The notes beneath the pieces are model-generated. The model was not told the origin of the DNA. It worked only from the letters and a program-made list of their open reading frames with translations, and made no database searches. A program made the translations under genes and the position numbers. Shown piece by piece: positions 60,002 through 64,000 of a stretch of DNA of 64,000 bases (within the stretch, counting starts at the first letter, position 1; the number at the start of each line of letters is the position of its first letter). This DNA comes from Flavobacterium sp. HSC-61S13. Its GTDB lineage: Bacteria > Bacteroidota > Bacteroidia > Flavobacteriales > Flavobacteriaceae. The stretch lies in the NCBI RefSeq assembly GCF_024171535.1, contig NZ_JALJZV010000020.1, positions 1 to 64,000 on the forward strand, read 5' to 3'.

Positions 60002-60796
60002 TTAATCGACATTTTTCAACCAAGTATTCACATAATTGACAAAGTCCTTTTGTTGGTTTTGAGGAAAATCCGCAACGAAAGAAACTCGATATCCACGATC
60101 CAATTTTTGCGTGTTAAATCCATTCAAATTCATCGGCCTAGCGTGTACAATCCCAACTAATCTTTTAGCTTCAAAGAGCAATACGACTCTAAAACCCGGT
60201 GATGGATCTTCAATAGAGTTTTCATAGTTATAATAACTTTCAAAATTTTTATAATCAAAGCCCTCAGGACTCAAATCATATTTTTTAATGAATCCTTCCC
60301 AATTGCTAAAATCCTTATTGTTTTCTTGTAACTTTTGCGCTAGATCGTTTTCAATGATTGTTTCCGGTTTGATATTCTTCAAAGCAGTGTATCCCATCAA
60401 CATGGCATAAGTCTTTTCACCTTGTCCCGTATTGGCCTCATGTGTTTTTAAAACCTTTCCAATAGTATCTCCAGCAGCTACTAAATAACGACCTTCTTCG
60501 AGCATCTCTAGATTAAACTCTTCAGGTTTTAGATCGGCATAAACCAAAATTTGAACCACACCGCCTTGTGCTGGAGTAGACTCCACTAAAACGTTGTCAT
60601 ACAATTCAAATAATGGAATCCCATCCGCCTTATCTAAAATCAGGACCGTACCTTGAGTACGCTCTCCTAATATAGGTGATTCCAAATTTGAAACCGCGGT
60701 AGGTGAGACCTCAGTCTGTTCGACCTGCTGATCTTTAGGTTCAGTCTTGCAAGCAACTGTCAACAACAACAGTGAATAAATGTAATATTTCTTCAT
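60002..60796 (-). CDS. Putative lipoprotein, unknown
   Basis: From ATG 60796 the 264-residue protein starts MKKYYIYSLLLLTVAC, with the lipobox LTVAC. No known domain follows; the mature part is acidic and mixed alpha/beta, with repeated Glu-rich stretches. The upstream ATG at 60856 would add 20 residues that spoil the signal peptide, so 60796 is preferred. Close neighbour recR is on the same strand, 150 bases upstream. Confidence 0.65.
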   Translation of the reverse strand: MKKYYIYSLLLLTVACKTEPKDQQVEQTEVSPTAVSNLESPILGERTQGTVLILDKADGIPLFELYDNVLVESTPAQGGVVQILVYADLKPEEFNLEMLEEGRYLVAAGDTIGKVLKTHEANTGQGEKTYAMLMGYTALKNIKPETIIENDLAQKLQENNKDFSNWEGFIKKYDLSPEGFDYKNFESYYNYENSIEDPSPGFRVVLLFEAKRLVGIVHARPMNLNGFNTQKLDRGYRVSFVADFPQNQQKDFVNYVNTWLKNVD

Positions 60797-60945
60797 AATA
60801 TATCTAATAAACGCCGACTTTCCGGAAATTTTCCAAAGGGGTTTTAGCGCGTCCAAATATACTTAAAAAACAGAAATTTTAAAGATTAAGCAGCCCCATT
60901 ACTAAATAATCTCTTAAAAAGAGAAGCTAATTTGCAATAGTTAAC

Positions 60946-61566
60946 TTATACGCTTTTAAAAGCACTTTCAAATGGTATACGATGCATCAAACTTCGTCCC
61001 AGCGTAACTTCATCCGCATACTCCAACTCATCACCAACGGCAATTCCTCTAGCGATCGTCGAAGTCAACACTTGAAAATCTTTAAGCTGTTTGTAAATAT
61101 AAAAATTCGTGGTATCTCCGTCCATAGTAGAACTCAAGGCAAAAATCACTTCCTTAACCGTTCCTGATTTAACTTTTTCTAAAAGTGTACTAATATTTAA
61201 TTGACTAGGGCCCACTCCATCAATAGGAGAAATCTTACCTCCTAATACGTGATAAGTACCCTTATACAATTGCGTGTTTTCCAAAGCCATCACATCCCGA
61301 ATATCTTCGACCACACAAATTATAGATGCGTCCCTTAATGGATTTGCACAGATCTGACAGATCTCTACATCGGATATGGTATGACACTTTTTACAAAATT
61401 TAATATCGTTACGCATTTGAAGTAAAGCTTGGGTCAAATGATTGGTTTGATCAGGAGCCTGTTTTAATAAATGCAATACCAAACGCAACGCAGTACGCTT
61501 TCCTATTCCCGGAAGTTGTGACACTTCTTCCACTGCTTTTTCTAATAATTTTGAAGGAAATTCCAT
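60946..61566 (-). CDS. recR: Recombination mediator RecR
   Basis: RecR helps load RecA at gaps with RecF and RecO. The 206-residue protein has the helix-hairpin-helix LPGIGKRTALRL near residue 18, the zinc finger CKKC..CQIC (57-72), and the Toprim domain with CVVEDIRDVMALE near 84 and ARGIAVGDELEYAD near 174. Length and motifs are normal. Confidence 0.95.
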   Translation of the reverse strand: MEFPSKLLEKAVEEVSQLPGIGKRTALRLVLHLLKQAPDQTNHLTQALLQMRNDIKFCKKCHTISDVEICQICANPLRDASIICVVEDIRDVMALENTQLYKGTYHVLGGKISPIDGVGPSQLNISTLLEKVKSGTVKEVIFALSSTMDGDTTNFYIYKQLKDFQVLTSTIARGIAVGDELEYADEVTLGRSLMHRIPFESAFKSV

Positions 61567-61665
61567 AATACAAAGATAGTAATTTCTGCTTCTCGATCTA
61601 TTTGCTTTTAGTATGAACTTTTTAGGCTGAAATTACCTATTTTTGATCTTTATAAAACAAACTCC

Positions 61666-63177
61666 ATGACTCCAATCACCATCATTGCCATTATTGTCAT
61701 TTATTTCGGTTTATTGATTTTTATTTCTCATTATATCAGTAAAAAGGACAGTAGTAATGATGCCTTTTTTATGGCTAATAAAAATTCTAAATGGTATTTG
61801 GTTGCCTTTGGAATGATTGGTACAGCCCTCTCTGGGGTAACTTTTATATCAGTTCCCGGTGAAGTGGGTGCCCCAAGTGGAGAACAGTTTAAATACTTTC
61901 AATTTGTACTGGGTAACGCTTTGGGCTTTATTGTTACTGCTGCAGTATTACTTCCGTTGTATTATAGATATAATCTGATCTCCATCTACACTTATATAGA
62001 GAAGCGATTGGGACATTACAGTTACAAATCTGCAGCCAGTATTTTTCTAGTAAGCAGAACCATAGGATCCGCATTTAGGTTGTATCTCGTCGTTATCGTA
62101 TTGCAGCGTTATGTATTTGACTACTTTGGGGTTCCGTTTTTCGCAACCGTACTTATAGCCTTACTACTCATTTATGCCTATACCTATAAAGGTGGATTAA
62201 AAACCATAATCGTTACGGATTCCTTACAAACCTTTTTTCTAGTTTCCTCGGTACTTCTAACCATATACTTTATCTGCGATTCACTTGATTTATCGCTATG
62301 GCAAGCTTTTGAAACCGTAAAGGAAAGCCAATACTCTAAAATATTTTTCTTTGAAGACTTCATAGGAAGCCGTTTCCACTTTGTCAAGCAAATTATAGGA
62401 GGGATGTTTGTGACCATCGCAATGGTCGGTCTGGATCAAGATTTAATGCAAAAAAATCTCAGTTGTAAAAACATCAAAGAAGCACAAAAAAACATGTATT
62501 CTTTTACAGCAATCTTTGTAGTAATCAATCTATTTTTTCTAGGGGTTGGGGCATTATTGTATATCTATGCACAACAGAATGGTGTCGAGATTCCAGTGGA
62601 CAGCTTAACTGGAAAACCGAGAACCGATTTGCTATTTCCAGAGATCGCTTTTCATCATTTAAGCATTATTCCATCCATAGTGTTTCTACTCGGATTGACA
62701 GCAGCTACTTTTGCCACAACAGACTCCGCACTTACGGCATTAACTACTTCTTTCTGTATCGATTTCTTGAAAATGGATAAACCCGAACAAGCAAAAAACA
62801 CCAAAAATGTATACTATCGTAAATTAGTACACTTAGGATTCTCTACATTAATGTTTTTGGTGATATTGCTATTCAACGCAATTAATGATGCTTCTGTAGT
62901 AAGTATGATATTTAAGATAGCCTCTTATACTTATGGTCCTTTATTAGGTTTATTTGCGTTTAGTATATTGCTTAAAAATAAAACCGTTCGCGATAAATGG
63001 GTACCGCTAATCTGTATCGTTTCGCCTCTGGCTACGTATCTCATCAGTACGAACTCAAGTTATTTATTAGGCAATTATGTTTTTGATAGCGAACTGATCG
63101 TTGTAAATGGGCTAATCACTTTTCTGTTACTGCTTCTAATCAGTAAAAACAAAAAAATTAATAACGACCTCGACTAA
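61666..63177 (+). CDS. Sodium:solute symporter (SSS family)
   Basis: The 503-residue membrane protein has about 13 helices and the SSS signature regions: FGMIGTALSGVTFISVPGEVGAPSG near residue 48 (core TALSGVTFISVPG), and GLTAATFATTDSALTALTTSF near 345 with the sodium-site Ser/Thr residues. The substrate is unknown. The 3' end overlaps the convergent CoA-binding gene by 20 bases. Confidence 0.85.
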   Translation: MTPITIIAIIVIYFGLLIFISHYISKKDSSNDAFFMANKNSKWYLVAFGMIGTALSGVTFISVPGEVGAPSGEQFKYFQFVLGNALGFIVTAAVLLPLYYRYNLISIYTYIEKRLGHYSYKSAASIFLVSRTIGSAFRLYLVVIVLQRYVFDYFGVPFFATVLIALLLIYAYTYKGGLKTIIVTDSLQTFFLVSSVLLTIYFICDSLDLSLWQAFETVKESQYSKIFFFEDFIGSRFHFVKQIIGGMFVTIAMVGLDQDLMQKNLSCKNIKEAQKNMYSFTAIFVVINLFFLGVGALLYIYAQQNGVEIPVDSLTGKPRTDLLFPEIAFHHLSIIPSIVFLLGLTAATFATTDSALTALTTSFCIDFLKMDKPEQAKNTKNVYYRKLVHLGFSTLMFLVILLFNAINDASVVSMIFKIASYTYGPLLGLFAFSILLKNKTVRDKWVPLICIVSPLATYLISTNSSYLLGNYVFDSELIVVNGLITFLLLLLISKNKKINNDLD

Positions 63178-63517
63178 GCATAATCAAAGTACAAGCCTCG
63201 TCGTATTCAATGTTATATTTTGAAAGTAATGAATACAAATGAGGGTTTTCTGTACCCGGATTAAATATAACCCGCTTGGGATTGAGCTCGAGTATATAGT
63301 CATAGAATTTCTCCTGAGTCTGCCTATTAATATACATATTTATAGTATCGATACCCGAAAAATGCGGTTGGTCACAGTAAACGTGTACTCCACAAATTTT
63401 CCCCTTTTCCGAGCCGATTGCTTCGACTGGGTTATTACGTTCTAATAGCATAGACACAGCCTTAAATGAATAGCGTTGTGGATCTGTTGACGCCCCTATA
63501 ACCAATGACTTTTTCAT
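63158..63517 (-). CDS. CoA-binding domain protein
   Basis: The 119-residue protein is a single CoA-binding Rossmann domain (YccU-like): VIGASTDPQRYSFKAV at residues 6-21, with VFNPGTENPHL near 90 (IFNPGTEN). Such proteins bind CoA but their cellular role is unclear. It overlaps the end of the symporter gene by 20 bases. Confidence 0.8.
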   Translation of the reverse strand: MKKSLVIGASTDPQRYSFKAVSMLLERNNPVEAIGSEKGKICGVHVYCDQPHFSGIDTINMYINRQTQEKFYDYILELNPKRVIFNPGTENPHLYSLLSKYNIEYDEACTLIMLSRGRY

Positions 63518-63753
63518 AATAGCCCTATTTGTTTCTAATCAAATTTACAAAATATTTTGGATTTTTTAAACATTTATTTATAATATAGCCTGGAAAACAG
63601 CGTTACTAATAAATTCATTGTTTTATAATCAAATTTTTATCAAAACTATGGCAATATTAAAGTAGACAAAACTCTTTATTCTCCTATGATAACTATCATT
63701 TTTAGGCTGTTTTTTAGCTGGTACTTTTACAGTATAAAATAAAAACAGTAGAC

Positions 63754-64000
63754 ATGAAAAAAATAATTATTACTTTATTAAGTTTAACGCTCTTCACAGG
63801 GAGTGTAATGGCCCAAGAGCAAAAAGATCCTAATGATTATAAAAAATGGCAAGTACGTCTTCGTGGTGTTGCAGTAGTACCTCAAGAAAAAGCGACCATC
63901 GGAATTATTGGTGGTGACGTTGATATCCATAATTATTTTATACCAGAATTGGATTTTACTTATTTCTTTACCAAAAATATAGCTGCAGAGCTTATTTTAG
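63754..64000 (+). CDS. OmpW-family outer membrane protein (partial)
   Basis: The gene runs off the window. The visible 82 residues have a signal peptide (MKKIIITLLSLTLFTGSVMA), then WQVRLRGVAVVPQEKA and YFIPELDFTYFFTKNIAAE, the typical OmpW start. OmpW proteins are eight-stranded barrels for small hydrophobic molecules. Its upstream region (63518-63753) has no clear promoter box; TACTTTTA near 63722 is the nearest. Confidence 0.75.
   Translation, partial: MKKIIITLLSLTLFTGSVMAQEQKDPNDYKKWQVRLRGVAVVPQEKATIGIIGGDVDIHNYFIPELDFTYFFTKNIAAELIL

Noticed and set aside
1..64000. tRNA or rRNA genes
   Set aside because: No cloverleaf-like sequence or rRNA signature was noticed; the prophage is not in a tRNA, as expected for a transposable phage.

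Overview
The window is a low-GC chromosomal segment from a member of the Bacteroidota, most likely Flavobacteriaceae. The evidence is the -33 TTG / -7 TAnnTTTG promoters, weak or absent Shine-Dalgarno sequences, the block udk - ftsB-like - two-subunit methylmalonyl-CoA mutase, and PepSY/DUF3325/DUF3649 and DUF4468 families. I cannot name genus or species.

Left host arm (1-20.6 kb). A 110-bp tandem repeat fills the first 500 bases. It is followed by an alpha/beta hydrolase, a lipoprotein, an RDD protein, three GNAT domains, a 3-hydroxyacyl-CoA dehydrogenase, a nitroreductase beside an OhrR/MarR regulator, and lysC-lysA preceded by a promoter, a 19-codon leader peptide and a terminator that look like a complete attenuator. 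Next come an iron-linked membrane operon (DUF4198, DUF3325, DUF3649, PepSY) behind a palindromic operator, a second 3-hydroxyacyl-CoA dehydrogenase, an NlpE-like lipoprotein, a siderophore-interacting flavoprotein, udk, an FtsB-like protein and methylmalonyl-CoA mutase.

Prophage (about 20,610-54,787). An apparently complete Mu-like transposable prophage lies between the methylmalonyl-CoA mutase terminator and a DEAD-box helicase gene. Both ends carry inverted TGAAATGTAC sites. Order: S24-type repressor (leftward), twin operators with the early promoter, Ner-like regulator, MuA-type DDE transposase, MuB-type ATPase, a second P-loop ATPase, small early genes, DUF3164, a GemA-like protein, a C5-cytosine methyltransferase, a replisome-type protein, and two terminator-bounded cargo genes. 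The packaging/head block (terminase, gp36-like, portal, MuF, gpG-like) runs leftward. From a divergent, symmetric regulatory region at 38.23-38.37 kb the second late operon runs rightward: protease-scaffold, capsid, endolysin, spanin-like proteins, tail tube, frameshifted tail chaperone, 1472-residue tape measure, tail tip and fibre-like proteins. A long tape measure, a Dit/Tal-like tail tip and no sheath indicate a siphovirus-like particle. The right end carries a thymidylate-synthase-family gene with Asp where dUMP enzymes have Asn, which points to dCMP chemistry; it is preceded by a 20-bp RNA hairpin.

Right host arm (54.8-64 kb). DEAD-box helicase, CHAP-domain protein, feoAB behind operators resembling the one at 10.1 kb, a lipoprotein, recR, a sodium:solute symporter, a CoA-binding protein and the start of an OmpW-family gene.

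The strongest leads are the dCMP-hydroxymethylase-like gene and its structured leader, the portal/MuF junction (a T TTT TTC slippery site and no normal MuF start), the nuclease-like C-terminal domain on MuF, the lysC attenuator, the symmetric late control region and a small structured RNA antisense to the head operon.
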